Shown one piece after another: positions 9,834 to 19,472 of a stretch of 64,000 nt of DNA (the stretch's first letter is position 1; each line of letters begins with the position of its first letter). The stretch spans positions 1,736,001-1,800,000 of the forward strand of contig NZ_CP026031.1 of assembly GCF_003726095.1 (NCBI RefSeq), read 5' to 3'. The DNA comes from Niallia circulans. Its GTDB lineage: Bacteria; Bacillota; Bacilli; Bacillales; Cytobacillaceae. A program made the translations under genes and the position numbers. A model generated the notes under the pieces. That model searched no databases and had not been told where the DNA came from. It saw nothing but the letters and a program-made list of their open reading frames with translations.

Positions 9834-9867
9834 CTGTCAACAGACTTTTATTAAAGTTTGTTGACAG
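9834..9867 (-). terminator. terminator of the sleB-ypeB operon
   Basis: CTGTCAACAGAC pairs with GTTTGTTGACAG (one bulge/mismatch) across a short AT loop; the minus strand continues with six T. It starts 11 bases after the ypeB stop. Confidence 0.85.
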
Positions 9868-9878
9868 CTCTTTTCTAA

Positions 9879-11225
9879 TTACACAACTTCTTCATATACA
9901 GGTTCAGCATTTTTTAACTTCTCTACCTTCTCTTCCACTCCATTATCAGCATTTATATAAATTCGATAAGTGTCTTCACCTAATGTCCCGATAAATTCAT
10001 AACATAATACTTCTTCATTCATGTCATTTAAGATGATTGCCAATCCATCATCCATTATTTTTACTTGTTTATTAATTTTTTTTCGTGCATCTTGTTTGGA
10101 AATAACCGGATCTTTTATTTCTCTTTCTTTATTTGCCTTTAAATAATCCTCTGCTGCAAAACCAATGATATTTCCATTATCCAATGCAACCTTCATTTTG
10201 ACACTATCTGGATAAATCTTCACTCCATCTATTTCAGTGACAAAATTAAACACACCAATATTTTCATACTGCATACTTTCAAATAACGCTAGATTTTTAA
10301 ATTTATGTTCTTTTAAAAATTCAACTGCTTGATTACTTGCTTCATTTAGACTTATTTTATCTTTCTTAACTTCTCGAGAAACAATTGACCATATTGGATA
10401 TCCGCCTTTTTTCGTGATATCCATGCTAGCTTCTACATTTGTTCCCTTTTCTTTAAGAGAAACACTATAAAAACCATAGTTTGATCCTTTACCATTTCCT
10501 GTAACTTTTACATCAACAGGATTTTTAAAATCTGCAAATTCTTTTGCGATTTCTTTGGCTTCTTTTTCTGTTATTGTCTTGCCTTTTAAATTTTTAAAGT
10601 TTTCATCTTTCTTTTCCATATTTACATTTGTCACACCAAAGCTTGTTTCCTGATAACCTTCTACTTTATCTTCTACCGTTTTTAACCCATCTATAATGGT
10701 GTTATCCAATTGTTTATCGGTAGCTAATGCCATTTCAACATCCATCCAGCGAAGATTATTTTCTAGTACCAAATGCTGCACGTTTCGTAATTCATCTTGA
10801 ATGTCTGCTGCATCTTTATACAGCTTTGTTAACGTTTTGGATTCCTCATCCGATAACGGTTCTTTATTTAAATCTCTGACTGCTGTCCGATAACTAAAAT
10901 CTCCGATATTCGCTAAAAACTCTTCTGTTTTATTAAATGGTAATAATGTCAATGGTAATTGACCTACATCTGAATGGGCTTCTGAAGTAATTCGCCATAC
11001 TTCTGCCAATGCAGGAGACAGAGATTCTTGTGAATTCATTGCTAAAGTTGTCCCGATTTGATCATGAAGTAGGTCTACTTGATAAGTTAAATCATGAAAA
11101 GCTCTCTGGTAGTTATTCTCTGCGTTTAATAATACAGCATTTTTCTCTTTATGTTCTTGATAGCCCCAAAAGGCCACCCCTGCGACACCGAGTGTTAATA
11201 CTCCTATTAATATTCCTCTTAACAT
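9879..11225 (-). CDS. ypeB: Germination protein YpeB
   Basis: 448 residues (B. subtilis 450). N-terminal membrane anchor or uncleaved signal (ILIGVLTLGVAGVAFWGY), a helical N-terminal domain to about 220, then PepSY-like repeats (KTITEKEAKEIAKEFADF; NEASNQAVEFLKEHKF; SKQDARKKINKQVK). It is needed for SleB to be placed and kept inactive in the inner spore membrane and cortex. Twelve bases downstream of sleB, so co-transcribed in the forespore (SigG in B. subtilis). Terminator follows directly. Confidence 0.97.
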   Translation of the reverse strand: MLRGILIGVLTLGVAGVAFWGYQEHKEKNAVLLNAENNYQRAFHDLTYQVDLLHDQIGTTLAMNSQESLSPALAEVWRITSEAHSDVGQLPLTLLPFNKTEEFLANIGDFSYRTAVRDLNKEPLSDEESKTLTKLYKDAADIQDELRNVQHLVLENNLRWMDVEMALATDKQLDNTIIDGLKTVEDKVEGYQETSFGVTNVNMEKKDENFKNLKGKTITEKEAKEIAKEFADFKNPVDVKVTGNGKGSNYGFYSVSLKEKGTNVEASMDITKKGGYPIWSIVSREVKKDKISLNEASNQAVEFLKEHKFKNLALFESMQYENIGVFNFVTEIDGVKIYPDSVKMKVALDNGNIIGFAAEDYLKANKEREIKDPVISKQDARKKINKQVKIMDDGLAIILNDMNEEVLCYEFIGTLGEDTYRIYINADNGVEEKVEKLKNAEPVYEEVV

Positions 11226-11237
11226 TGTCTCACCCCA

Positions 11238-12227
11238 CTATTTACAGAATATATGCTTACCTATTTGTTTAATTTGTGGTCGACCCCAGATCCATCCACT
11301 TGTTGCTGTATCTGGATTAAAGTAATACAGAGCATTTCCAGTAGGATCCCACCCATTTATTGCATCTAGAACTGCCTCTTTTGCTTGTTCATTTGGCGTT
11401 AACCAAATCTGTCCGTCTGCAACTGCTGTAAAGGCACGCGGCTCAAAGATTACGCCTGATACGGTATTTGGAAATGTTGAACTATTAACTCTGTTTAAAA
11501 TTACTGATGCTACAGCTACCTGTCCTACATATGGCTCTCCTCTTGCTTCACCATATACAGCATTTGCCATTAATTGAATATCATTTTGTGAAAAACCATT
11601 TGGAACATTAGCTGCAGTTGGTTTTTTCCCCGTTGTATTTTCTCCGCCATTTGTATTAGTAGTATTTTGGGGAGCATTGTCGTTATTAGTTGCCCCTTGA
11701 TTACTGCTTTTATTAGTCGTATTGTTGTTTCCAGCTGCATTTTTTTGTTTTGATGCTTGATCGTTATTATTTGTTTTCTTTTGTGCTGTATCATTTTGCT
11801 TTTTTGCTTTGCTTTTGTTCGAAGAAGGCATTTTTTGCTTTTCTAAATCTACTCCTCCATAATGAGAGAACTTTTTCCCGCGATTTATCTGTTCCTTGAC
11901 AAATTGCTCATTGTATTTTGTTGCACTTGCTAACTTATTTTTCGTTTTCGTACCGGCTAATCCATCAATCGGCAAACCGTATTCATATTGAAAGTTCCTT
12001 AGTGCCCAATAAGTTTGCCAACCAAATACTCCATCAATCTTCCCATTATAATATCCTACATATTGAAGTCTTGATTGCAATTCAATAACATCATCTCCTA
12101 CCGCTCCATGCTGAATAACCTGATTGGAAAAAGCATGTACTTTTTGTTCGGCGAAAGGAAATACTAGTAGTCCTGACATAACAAAAAGGCTGATTGATAT
12201 TTTTGTGAGTAAAAACTTTTTATTCAT
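11238..12227 (-). CDS. sleB: Spore cortex-lytic enzyme SleB
   Basis: 329 residues. Signal peptide (residues 1-33), then a peptidoglycan_binding_1 domain (VGDDVIELQSRLQYVGYYNGKIDG...), a low-complexity Asn/Lys/Gln/Thr-rich linker (about 125-205), and a C-terminal Hydrolase_2 lytic domain with catalytic Glu in ANAVYGEARGEPYVGQVAVA. It cuts cortex peptidoglycan containing muramic delta-lactam during germination. I start at ATG 12227 because GGGGGT lies eight bases upstream. The linker is longer than in B. subtilis (protein there 305 residues). Confidence 0.96.
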   Translation of the reverse strand: MNKKFLLTKISISLFVMSGLLVFPFAEQKVHAFSNQVIQHGAVGDDVIELQSRLQYVGYYNGKIDGVFGWQTYWALRNFQYEYGLPIDGLAGTKTKNKLASATKYNEQFVKEQINRGKKFSHYGGVDLEKQKMPSSNKSKAKKQNDTAQKKTNNNDQASKQKNAAGNNNTTNKSSNQGATNNDNAPQNTTNTNGGENTTGKKPTAANVPNGFSQNDIQLMANAVYGEARGEPYVGQVAVASVILNRVNSSTFPNTVSGVIFEPRAFTAVADGQIWLTPNEQAKEAVLDAINGWDPTGNALYYFNPDTATSGWIWGRPQIKQIGKHIFCK

Positions 12228-12304
12228 GCTTATTACCCCCATAACTAATTACTATTAACATTAACTGTATTTTTTGTAGCAATTGGTTTTTTATACAAAA
12301 AAAA

Positions 12305-12330
12305 AGAAGAGTGAATGACATCACTCTTCT
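12305..12330 (-). terminator. terminator of the prsW transcript
   Basis: AGAAGAGTGA (12305-12314) pairs perfectly with TCACTCTTCT (12321-12330); on the minus strand nine T follow. The sleB promoter must lie just beyond: GTATA followed by 18-19 bases and AATACA on the minus strand resembles a SigG promoter, weakly. Confidence 0.85.
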
Positions 12331-12425
12331 TTCTTACATGCTAGATGTTATAAATGCTTATTCCAAAGAGGATTTTAACCATTCCTCTTTCTTCATGGTA
12401 AATATATCCTTTACGTTATTCTTAT

Positions 12426-13094
12426 TTAGGTTCCCGTCATTTTTCGAATAGGTTCGCTACTTAGTTCTCTAGCACTTTTCACCTTTCTAAGGCCTAACCA
12501 CCATAAATAAAACATAAAAGGGGTGATGAAGATAAGCCAATTTTTCTCTAAAGAGACAATATAATCATATATAGCGTGAAGCAGAAAAGGAACAAGCAAG
12601 GAATAGACAAGCCATTTCCCTCTAGGAACAATAAATTTACCTTTTCCAAAATAATAACCCATAATAACCCCGAAAAGGGCATGACTAGATACAGGAAGCA
12701 AGGCTCTTCCGATTGCATACTCTAGTCCATTTGCCACTAAATACAAAATATTCTCCATCGTAGCAAATCCTAAGGACACGGCAACCCCATAGACTATACC
12801 ATCGTAAGGCTCATCGAAATCAGCATGCTTCACCGCTGTATAAAAAACAATAAACCATTTAAAAAATTCTTCCAATAAGCTTGTGGTAAGCAAGGAACTC
12901 CAAATTCCCTCTGGAATGACATTCTCAGCTTGAATAACATATTGGATAAACATTATAGGAAACACAAGAAGTGCCCCTGTAATAAAAGACCGCATAACAA
13001 GTGATATTGGCTCAGAACCGTATTGGTCTTTTAAATAAAAATAGCTTAATAACGCTAAACCTGGTGCAAGTCCGGCTGAAAAAATCGCCAACAT
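12426..13094 (-). CDS. prsW: PrsW-type intramembrane glutamic protease
   Basis: 222 residues (B. subtilis 218) with about seven or eight membrane segments. The EExxxK-like active-site motif LLEEFFKWF is present near residue 70, along with later conserved histidines (SSHALFG, LLHAIYD). In B. subtilis it makes the first cut in anti-sigma factor RsiW in response to envelope stress. Gene order prsW-ypdA-gudB is conserved. No rsiW/sigW is in the window, so the substrate here is inferred. Confidence 0.95.
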   Translation of the reverse strand: MLAIFSAGLAPGLALLSYFYLKDQYGSEPISLVMRSFITGALLVFPIMFIQYVIQAENVIPEGIWSSLLTTSLLEEFFKWFIVFYTAVKHADFDEPYDGIVYGVAVSLGFATMENILYLVANGLEYAIGRALLPVSSHALFGVIMGYYFGKGKFIVPRGKWLVYSLLVPFLLHAIYDYIVSLEKNWLIFITPFMFYLWWLGLRKVKSARELSSEPIRKMTGT

Positions 13095-13133
13095 TTTATT
13101 TCCCCTTTTCCCCTATAGAAGAGTTGCACGGTC

Positions 13134-14114
13134 TCATTTATTTTTTTCTTGGATAGCCTTTGCGATTTGCGCACCATGAAATCTACCATTTTCAATAAAG
13201 ATTTCATTCGCATTATTTCCAGCAGCAATTACCCCAGCAATAAATATTCCTTCCACATTTGTTTCCATAGTTTCCGAATCAAATACAGGTCTTCCTGTTT
13301 CTTTCTCAATTTCAATGCCCATTTTTTTCAAAAATGCATGATCAGGATGATAGCCGGTCATTGCAAAAACAAAGTCATTTTTTATTTCATGAAGCTTTCC
13401 ATTTACTTCATACAGAAGAGATCCCTCTTTTATTTCGACAACATTTGCATGGAATTCCATTTTAATAATTCCTTTGCGGACTAAAGACTCGAATTCTGGT
13501 AAAATCCACGGTTTGATACTAGTGGAATATTCGCTCCCTCTATATAAAACTGTTACTCTTGCACCAGCTTTTACTAGCTCGATCGCAGCATCCACACTTG
13601 AATTTTTCCCGCCAATTACTGCGACATCATGATTAAAATAAGGGTGTGCCTCTTTAAAATAATGCATTACTTTATCCATGTCTTCGCCTGGAACATTCAT
13701 ATAATTGGGATGATCATAATAACCAGTAGCAACAATAACATAAGGAGCGATATACTCCTCTTTTTTCGTTTTTACAATAAACTCCTGTCCGTCTGTTCCG
13801 TCTGTTCTCTGAACGTCTAATACTTCTTCATATGCATGGATACGAAGATCTTTTCTTTTAACCACTTCGCGATAATAGACTAATGCTTGATTCCGATTTG
13901 GTTTATATTGTTCTGTTAAAAAGGCGACATCCCCAATCTCCAGCTTTTCACTTGTACTGAAAAAAGTTTGATGAGTAGGATAACCATGTATGGCATTTAC
14001 AACATTTCCTTTTTCAATGATTAACGGATTTATATTTATTTCCTTTAAAGCGATCCCTGCTGCTAAACCACAGGGACCAGCACCAATGATAATTGCTTCT
14101 TCTCGTTTCAACAT
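13134..14114 (-). CDS. bdr: Bacilliredoxin reductase Bdr (YpdA)
   Basis: 326 residues. FAD-binding motif GAGPCGLAAG near residue 10 and a second dinucleotide motif GGKNSSVDAAIELVKAG near 168 (NADPH). It belongs to the thioredoxin-reductase-like YpdA family, which reduces bacillithiol disulfide and bacilliredoxins. The start at ATG 14114 (MLKREEAIIIGAG) has TAGGAG five bases upstream; five extra codons upstream are unlike the family. Lies between prsW and gudB as in B. subtilis. Confidence 0.93.
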   Translation of the reverse strand: MLKREEAIIIGAGPCGLAAGIALKEININPLIIEKGNVVNAIHGYPTHQTFFSTSEKLEIGDVAFLTEQYKPNRNQALVYYREVVKRKDLRIHAYEEVLDVQRTDGTDGQEFIVKTKKEEYIAPYVIVATGYYDHPNYMNVPGEDMDKVMHYFKEAHPYFNHDVAVIGGKNSSVDAAIELVKAGARVTVLYRGSEYSTSIKPWILPEFESLVRKGIIKMEFHANVVEIKEGSLLYEVNGKLHEIKNDFVFAMTGYHPDHAFLKKMGIEIEKETGRPVFDSETMETNVEGIFIAGVIAAGNNANEIFIENGRFHGAQIAKAIQEKNK

Positions 14115-14243
14115 AGTCACTCCTAACATTTTACAAAAAGGTTAGCCCCTTCTAAAAAAATCCTTGCTTTACTATCATGCATTCTTTTTTAGCTATTAGA
14201 TGATTCATAATCGAAAAGGCGTCCCTCAAAAAAGGTCCAATAT

Positions 14244-14278
14244 AAAAAATCCCCTACCTATAAGGATAGGAGATTTTT
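14244..14278 (-). terminator. terminator of gudB
   Basis: AAATCCCCTACC pairs with GGATAGGAGATTT with one mismatch and one bulge. On the minus strand the stem is followed by a run of six T. It lies about 30 bases after the gudB stop. Confidence 0.8.
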
Positions 14279-14306
14279 GTAAAATCAGCAATAGATTTAA
14301 TCAAAT

Positions 14307-15584
14307 TTATATCCAACCACGGAATCTAGATGCTTCCGCCATTTTTCTAACCCCCACCATATATGCTGCCAGCCTCATATCAACTCGACGTATTTTGGCA
14401 GTATCATAAATGTTTTTAAAGGACTTACTCATTACTTTTTCCAGTCTTTCTTCCACTTCTTCCTCTGTCCAATAATACCCTTGATTATTTTGGACCCATT
14501 CAAAATAAGAAACAGTTACTCCGCCAGCTGAAGCTAATACATCTGGAACTAATAAAATTCCTCTTTCTGTTAAAATACGAGTAGCTTCTAATGTAGTTGG
14601 TCCGTTCGCCGCTTCTACTACAATACTTGCTTTAATATTATCTGCATTATGTTCTGTGATTTGATTTTCTATCGCAGCAGGTACTAAAATATCGCAATCC
14701 AACTCCAATAATTCTTTATTTGAGATGGTATTATTAAATAAGTTTGTAACAGTGCCAAAACTATCTCGTCTATCTAGTAAATAGTCAATATCTAATCCTT
14801 CAGGATCATGTAAAGCACCGTATGCATCCGAAATACCAATTACCTTCGCTCCAGCATCATGCATAAATTTAGCCAAAAAGCTACCCGCATTCCCAAATCC
14901 CTGTACGACGACACGCGCTCCTTCTATCTCTATCCCTCTTCTTTTTGCAGCTTCTCGTATACAGATAGTAACACCTTTAGCCGTTGCAGTTTCTCTTCCT
15001 TGTGAACCACCTAATACAAGTGGTTTTCCTGTGATAAATCCAGGGGAGTTAAATTCATCAATTCGGCTATACTCGTCCATCATCCATGCCATAATCTGTG
15101 AATTAGTAAAAACATCTGGAGCTGGAATATCTTTAGTTGGTCCAACAATTTGGCTGATTGCTCGTACATAGCCCCTGCTTAATCTTTCTAATTCACGAAA
15201 AGACATATCACGTGGATCACAGATAATGCCTCCTTTTCCGCCACCATATGGAAGATCAACGATTCCACATTTTAGACTCATCCAAATAGAAAGTGCTTTC
15301 ACTTCTGTTTCCGTAACATTAGGATGAAAACGAATTCCTCCTTTTGTTGGTCCCACGGCATCATTGTGTTGAGCGCGGTAGCCTGTGAAGATTTTTACAG
15401 TCCCATCATCCATCCGCACTGGAATTTTGACTGTCATCATTCGAATCGGCTCTTTTAATAATTCATAAACTTCATCTGAATATCCAAGTTTATTTAAAGC
15501 TTTATGAATTACTGTTTGTGTTGATTTCAAAACATCGTGTTGCTCTTCTACATGATTCTTCTCATTAGATTTGTTGGCTACCAT
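14307..15584 (-). CDS. gudB: NAD-dependent glutamate dehydrogenase
   Basis: 425 residues (B. subtilis GudB 427). Catabolic enzyme deaminating glutamate to 2-oxoglutarate. Substrate-binding region GGIRFHPNVTETEVKALSIW with catalytic lysine in the GGGKGG segment, and a Rossmann motif GFGNAGSFLA near residue 222. There is no sign of the nine-base duplication that inactivates gudB in B. subtilis 168. Named gudB rather than rocG from position next to ypdA. AGGAGG lies a few bases before the ATG. Confidence 0.93.
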   Translation of the reverse strand: MVANKSNEKNHVEEQHDVLKSTQTVIHKALNKLGYSDEVYELLKEPIRMMTVKIPVRMDDGTVKIFTGYRAQHNDAVGPTKGGIRFHPNVTETEVKALSIWMSLKCGIVDLPYGGGKGGIICDPRDMSFRELERLSRGYVRAISQIVGPTKDIPAPDVFTNSQIMAWMMDEYSRIDEFNSPGFITGKPLVLGGSQGRETATAKGVTICIREAAKRRGIEIEGARVVVQGFGNAGSFLAKFMHDAGAKVIGISDAYGALHDPEGLDIDYLLDRRDSFGTVTNLFNNTISNKELLELDCDILVPAAIENQITEHNADNIKASIVVEAANGPTTLEATRILTERGILLVPDVLASAGGVTVSYFEWVQNNQGYYWTEEEVEERLEKVMSKSFKNIYDTAKIRRVDMRLAAYMVGVRKMAEASRFRGWI

Positions 15585-16173
15585 TAATAAATCCTCCTAA
15601 AAAACTACTTGTAGTTATCCACTGCAGTTCTTCTTTATAAGAATAATTATTTAGCTTCAATAGAATGCAAAACATAAATACAATTTTATTTGCTAATTCT
15701 AAGCACAGTATACACTTTTACTTACATTATGCAAGATCATTTATTTACTTATTTAGATTTATACGAATCCCTTCCTTTCAGAAGGCTTTCATTCCATAAT
15801 ATATTCTTTTTTTACTGTGATAAACTGTTTTTTCCCCATTGCTAGTATCAGTATATTCAATTAAACGATTCTTTGTCCTACCTCACCCTCATTTAATTAT
15901 CATTAATTCCTTTTTCTTCTACACTTTCCCATACAGCTTTTCCTGAGGCTAAACAAAAATCTAGTGGTGAAATACTATTATGTATCTTCCCCATTCCATT
16001 TTAACACTTTCAACAAGTTTTACCAATCATCAACTAAGAAATTTTTATGTACAAAATCCCCTTTAAACACACAAAAAAAGATAGATAATTCCAAACTCCG
16101 TCGAAGTTCCTATATCCCCGTTATCTGAGATTAACTTCAAAAATTGGAATTGTTCTACCTTGAAAATGGCTGA
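15585..16173. other. long AT-rich spacer upstream of gudB, with an inverted repeat
   Basis: About 590 bases with no ORF that looks coding. AATTCCAA (16085-16092) is repeated inverted as TTGGAATT (16143-16150), and inside these GAAGTT pairs with AACTTC, so transcript from either strand could fold into a nested stem of about 66 bases. It lies just past the mecB stop and lacks a T-run. The gudB promoter is presumably in the right... left half of this gap near 15600-15700 but is not clear. Confidence 0.4.
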
Positions 16174-16755
16174 TTAAAAAAAATGTACTAATGTTTCAAT
16201 GGCATTATCCTTTTTGATGACATTCCCATATTCTTCAATAACATATATACTTTTTAAACTCGCTTCTCCAAATTCACTTAGAATAGCGATAATTTGTTCT
16301 TCCTTAAATGAAGAAATATCGACAAAACATAAATAATACCTTTCATTTAAATTATATAAAGAACCACCCTTAAAATTATTTTGCTCTAACTGTTTTACCG
16401 CATCAATTACATATTCTATATCAGTAAACTCATATAATATATCCACTGTTTCTTCTACCGTCACTTGCATCTCTAAAAAGCCCTCTGATAATAATTCTTC
16501 CGTATCCAATTCATTTTCACTTATTGTTAAGATCATTACCATTCCTTGTGCTTTCATGGAAAATATCTCAACTGCTACCGATCCGTGTATCTCCATATCA
16601 AATATGTCATTTGCTTCTTCTAACATTTCATGAAAAAAATACTGCCACTTTATCGAGTCTTTCCATATATCTTCCTTGGTCAATCCACGTTCATACAAAT
16701 CATCTGTGGTCAGATGGATTTTAATTCTGTTGCTATTTAATCTCTCCAAACGCAT
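16174..16755 (-). CDS. mecB: Adaptor protein MecB (YpbH), MecA family
   Basis: 193 residues (B. subtilis MecB 194). N-terminal substrate-binding part opens MRLERLNSNRIKIHLTTDDLYERGLTKEDIW, typical of MecA/MecB; an acidic linker lies around 80-110, and the C-terminal domain binds the ClpC ATPase. It delivers substrates to ClpCP. Position beside ypbG identifies it as MecB (YpbH) rather than MecA. Confidence 0.93.
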   Translation of the reverse strand: MRLERLNSNRIKIHLTTDDLYERGLTKEDIWKDSIKWQYFFHEMLEEANDIFDMEIHGSVAVEIFSMKAQGMVMILTISENELDTEELLSEGFLEMQVTVEETVDILYEFTDIEYVIDAVKQLEQNNFKGGSLYNLNERYYLCFVDISSFKEEQIIAILSEFGEASLKSIYVIEEYGNVIKKDNAIETLVHFF

Positions 16756-16909
16756 GACTACGCCTCCTGCCTGCTCCTTGAAAAAACTCTTAGTTCAGTT
16801 TATGAAAGAAAGCAGGAATCGGTGAGTAATATTACAAAGTGGAGGATGATATATAAAAGCCAAGCATTCAAAAAGAAATGTTGGCCAAATCATCATCCAT
16901 GTTGGAAAT

Positions 16910-17698
16910 TTATTTATCCATTTGTTTATGTTGAATTTTGATAATATGTGTTTCTGGATGTGCGCCGAGCCTTAATGGAATGCTTGTCGTGCCATATCCA
17001 TTACTGACAAATATAGTTGTATTTCCAATTACTTTCGTTCCTCCTAATTCGTATGGACCAAATCCCAAAATTCGAATTTGGCCACCATGGGTATGGCCAC
17101 TTAACACTAAGGAAATCTGCTCATTCTCTTCCATCTTTTCCACTATTTTCGGATTGTGACTGACTAATATTTTAAAATCACTATCCTCCACTTCCTCTAA
17201 CGCTTTTTCTAAATCATCATATTCTAATGAATAATCTTCGATACCGACTAAGGACCAGCTTTCCCCATCTGCAGATTGAAAAGTTATTGCTTTATTATTC
17301 AATAAAATAATACCTTCATCTATTAATAAAGTCTCCAAAACATCTCGGTCTATCTCATAGTCATTATTTCCCCAGACAAAATAAACAGGCCCGATTTTTT
17401 TTAACTTCCGCAAATTGTCACGTGTCTTCTCCAACTTTACTCCCTTCTCTAAAAGATCTCCACCTATTATCACTATCTCAGCTTCATTCACCGCCTCGTT
17501 AATAACAGAATCATCAATTGATCTTCTATGAATATCTGAAATAAAGAAAAGAGTGATTTCACGGAAGGAAGCAGGGAAATTAGGAAAATAAAACATTTCA
17601 TATTTAACATGGTTCTCATTTGCCATTTTTCTCATATGTAAAATTAAAGCAATCCCTACCAAAACAAGCAAAACAAATCCAACAAGTACATATATCAT
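16910..17698 (-). CDS. ypbG: Metallophosphoesterase YpbG
   Basis: 262 residues. One N-terminal membrane anchor (YVLVGFVLLVLVGIALILHM), then a calcineurin-like phosphoesterase domain with the metal-binding series SDIHRR, GGDLLEKG, GNNDYE, VSHNPK and SGHTHGGQ. Faces the cytoplasm or outer membrane leaflet; substrate unknown. Gene order mecB-ypbG is conserved with B. subtilis, where ypbF follows; here the cotJ operon intervenes. Confidence 0.93.
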   Translation of the reverse strand: MIYVLVGFVLLVLVGIALILHMRKMANENHVKYEMFYFPNFPASFREITLFFISDIHRRSIDDSVINEAVNEAEIVIIGGDLLEKGVKLEKTRDNLRKLKKIGPVYFVWGNNDYEIDRDVLETLLIDEGIILLNNKAITFQSADGESWSLVGIEDYSLEYDDLEKALEEVEDSDFKILVSHNPKIVEKMEENEQISLVLSGHTHGGQIRILGFGPYELGGTKVIGNTTIFVSNGYGTTSIPLRLGAHPETHIIKIQHKQMDK

Positions 17699-17980
17699 AA
17701 AGTCCCCCTAACTTTCTCCATCTGAATAAGGATAATGTTTATATTTTAATACATCTCTTACACGAAATACCATTTTCAAGAAAATTTTTCTATATTCACT
17801 TCCCATCTATACAGCTCCGAATGATAAGTTATTTACTCAAGAATTTCAGCTTCTCTTTTTCCTTCCCTTCATCTATTCATACTTAAACCAAAACCAATTT
17901 GCTGCTTTATTAAAAGCAAGCATGTAACTAAATCTTTCAACATAAGATGTAAAGTAAATAAAAAAAAAGGAGGGAATTCT

Positions 17981-18202
17981 ATGTCTTCATTTTATAGAGA
18001 ATATCACCCTTATATCAGTCCATTTGATCCTTGCCCCCCCATAAAAACAAAGGTTTTTTCCACACCGCCTAATTTATTTTTAGGTTTTCAGCCACCACAT
18101 CTGCCCCAATTTAGTCCTATGGAAGCATTAAAAGCAGGAACCTTATGGAAGGCATTTTATGACCCATACTTCAGCCCATATGAAAAAACGAAAAGGGAGT
18201 GA
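17981..18202 (+). CDS. cotJA: Spore coat-associated protein CotJA
   Basis: 73 residues, Pro/Phe/Tyr-rich, beginning MSSFYREYHPYISPFDPCPP. First gene of a cotJABC operon with AAGGAGGG upstream of the ATG. CotJA and CotJC are structural components of the spore coat; in B. subtilis the operon is SigE-driven. The operon is inserted between ypbG and ypbF, on the opposite strand from its neighbours. Confidence 0.93.
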   Translation: MSSFYREYHPYISPFDPCPPIKTKVFSTPPNLFLGFQPPHLPQFSPMEALKAGTLWKAFYDPYFSPYEKTKRE

Positions 18203-18209
18203 AAAGTCA

Positions 18210-18470
18210 ATGAAGCAGTTGCCACCAGAATATTATCAATTATTAGAACAGCTTCAAGCTGTAGACTTTGTATTAGTTGAACTTACTTTATATTTAGATA
18301 CTCATCATTATGATCAAGATGCCATAAATCAATTTAACCATTATGTAAAAGAAAGAGAAAAATTCAAAAAAATATATGAAAATAATTTTGGCCCTTTATT
18401 ACAATTTGGAAATAGCCCATCTGGTTCCCCATGGGATTGGGATGCTGCTCCTTGGCCTTGGCAAGTATAA
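18210..18470 (+). CDS. cotJB: Spore coat protein CotJB
   Basis: 86 residues (B. subtilis 87). N-terminal helices (LPPEYYQLLEQLQAVDFVLVELTLYLDTH) and a C-terminal tail SPWDWDAAPWPWQV typical of CotJB. I start at ATG 18210 (MKQLPPEYYQ) with AAAGGGAG upstream and seven bases after the cotJA stop; the longer in-frame extension overlaps cotJA and is unlike the family. Confidence 0.93.
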   Translation: MKQLPPEYYQLLEQLQAVDFVLVELTLYLDTHHYDQDAINQFNHYVKEREKFKKIYENNFGPLLQFGNSPSGSPWDWDAAPWPWQV

Positions 18471-18516
18471 AAAATATGTTTCTAAATAATTTTGCGATAA
18501 AGGAGAATGAAACCAT

Positions 18517-19086
18517 ATGTGGATATACGAAAAAAAATTACAATATCCTGTTAAAGTAAGTACTTGTAATCCTATGCTTGCTAGATTTTTGATTGAGCAA
18601 TATGGCGGGGCAGACGGAGAACTAGCAGCAGCATTAAGATACTTAAATCAGCGGTACTCCATACCTGATCGGGTTATTGGGTTATTAACAGATATAGGAA
18701 CAGAAGAATTTGCTCATTTAGAAATGATTGCGACTATGATCTATAAACTGACAAAAGATGCCACTCCAGATCAGCTAAAAGCTGCTGGACTTGGTGACCA
18801 TTATGTCAATCATGACCACGCCTTATTCTACCATGATGCTGCTGGAAATCCTTGGACAGCAACGTACATACAAGCTAAAGGAGATCCCATCGCAGATCTG
18901 TATGAAGATATAGCAGCTGAAGAAAAGGCGAGAGCTACTTATCAATGGATTATTAATATGAGTGATGACACAGATTTAAATGATAGCCTTCGTTTTCTAA
19001 GACAAAGAGAAATCGTCCACTCGCAACGATTTAGAGAAGCAGTAGAAATTATTAAAGAAGATCGTGCCCAACGGAAGATATTTTAG
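18517..19086 (+). CDS. cotJC: Spore coat protein CotJC, manganese-catalase family
   Basis: 189 residues, ferritin-like fold. Metal-ligand residues of the di-manganese site are visible: GADGELAAALRYLNQRY, EEFAHLEMIA and HDAAG...EDIAAEEKARATYQW, REIVHSQRF. Coat structural protein that may also have catalase activity. Last gene of cotJABC, AAAGGAG upstream. Length matches B. subtilis CotJC (189). Confidence 0.95.
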   Translation: MWIYEKKLQYPVKVSTCNPMLARFLIEQYGGADGELAAALRYLNQRYSIPDRVIGLLTDIGTEEFAHLEMIATMIYKLTKDATPDQLKAAGLGDHYVNHDHALFYHDAAGNPWTATYIQAKGDPIADLYEDIAAEEKARATYQWIINMSDDTDLNDSLRFLRQREIVHSQRFREAVEIIKEDRAQRKIF

Positions 19087-19472
19087 TGTTTTCTTTATAT
19101 AAATACAGTGCAGGGTCACAAGTTTTCCATTCAGAGAGAAATGCTTAGATATACCAACAATATTTCGTATGACTGTTTCAACTTTTTATTCATATAGTCA
19201 TTATAAGCAGACTGAATACACTTCGCTTTCCAAGAGACGAGCGCCAATTTTCCTCTGCGTTCCTGCGGGGACTTTCTCGCAAGCTCCCATAAGAGTCTAC
19301 GTGTATTTTAGTCTGCTCCGTTTTTCCTAATAATTATTTTTTGTGCTGGAACTGAGTATTATCTATTTAATTATATTTCCGCTTTTTTCAACTTAACTAC
19401 TTATAGATATAAGATATAAAGCAGATATTTAAACAAGTAAGAGGATATGTAATCTTCCCACATAACTAATTG
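19087..19472. other. gap between cotJC and ypbF holding a palindromic repeat
   Basis: About 385 bases with no gene. The main content is the 110-base palindromic repeat described separately. No clear terminator for cotJABC is seen unless the repeat itself serves that purpose. Confidence 0.5.
19207..19316. repeat. dispersed palindromic repeat, full copy
   Basis: The element begins GCAGACTGAATACAC and ends GTGTATTTTAGTCTGC; these ends are imperfect inverted repeats. The interior is GC-richer than its surroundings (CGAGCGCC, CCTGCGGGG). The left half recurs, inverted, at 27601-27644. It resembles the miniature palindromic repeats seen in many Bacillaceae intergenic regions; there is no ORF inside. 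Confidence 0.7.

Noticed and set aside
14307..15584. inactivating nine-base duplication in gudB
   Set aside because: The duplication known from B. subtilis 168 is not present; the reading frame is normal.
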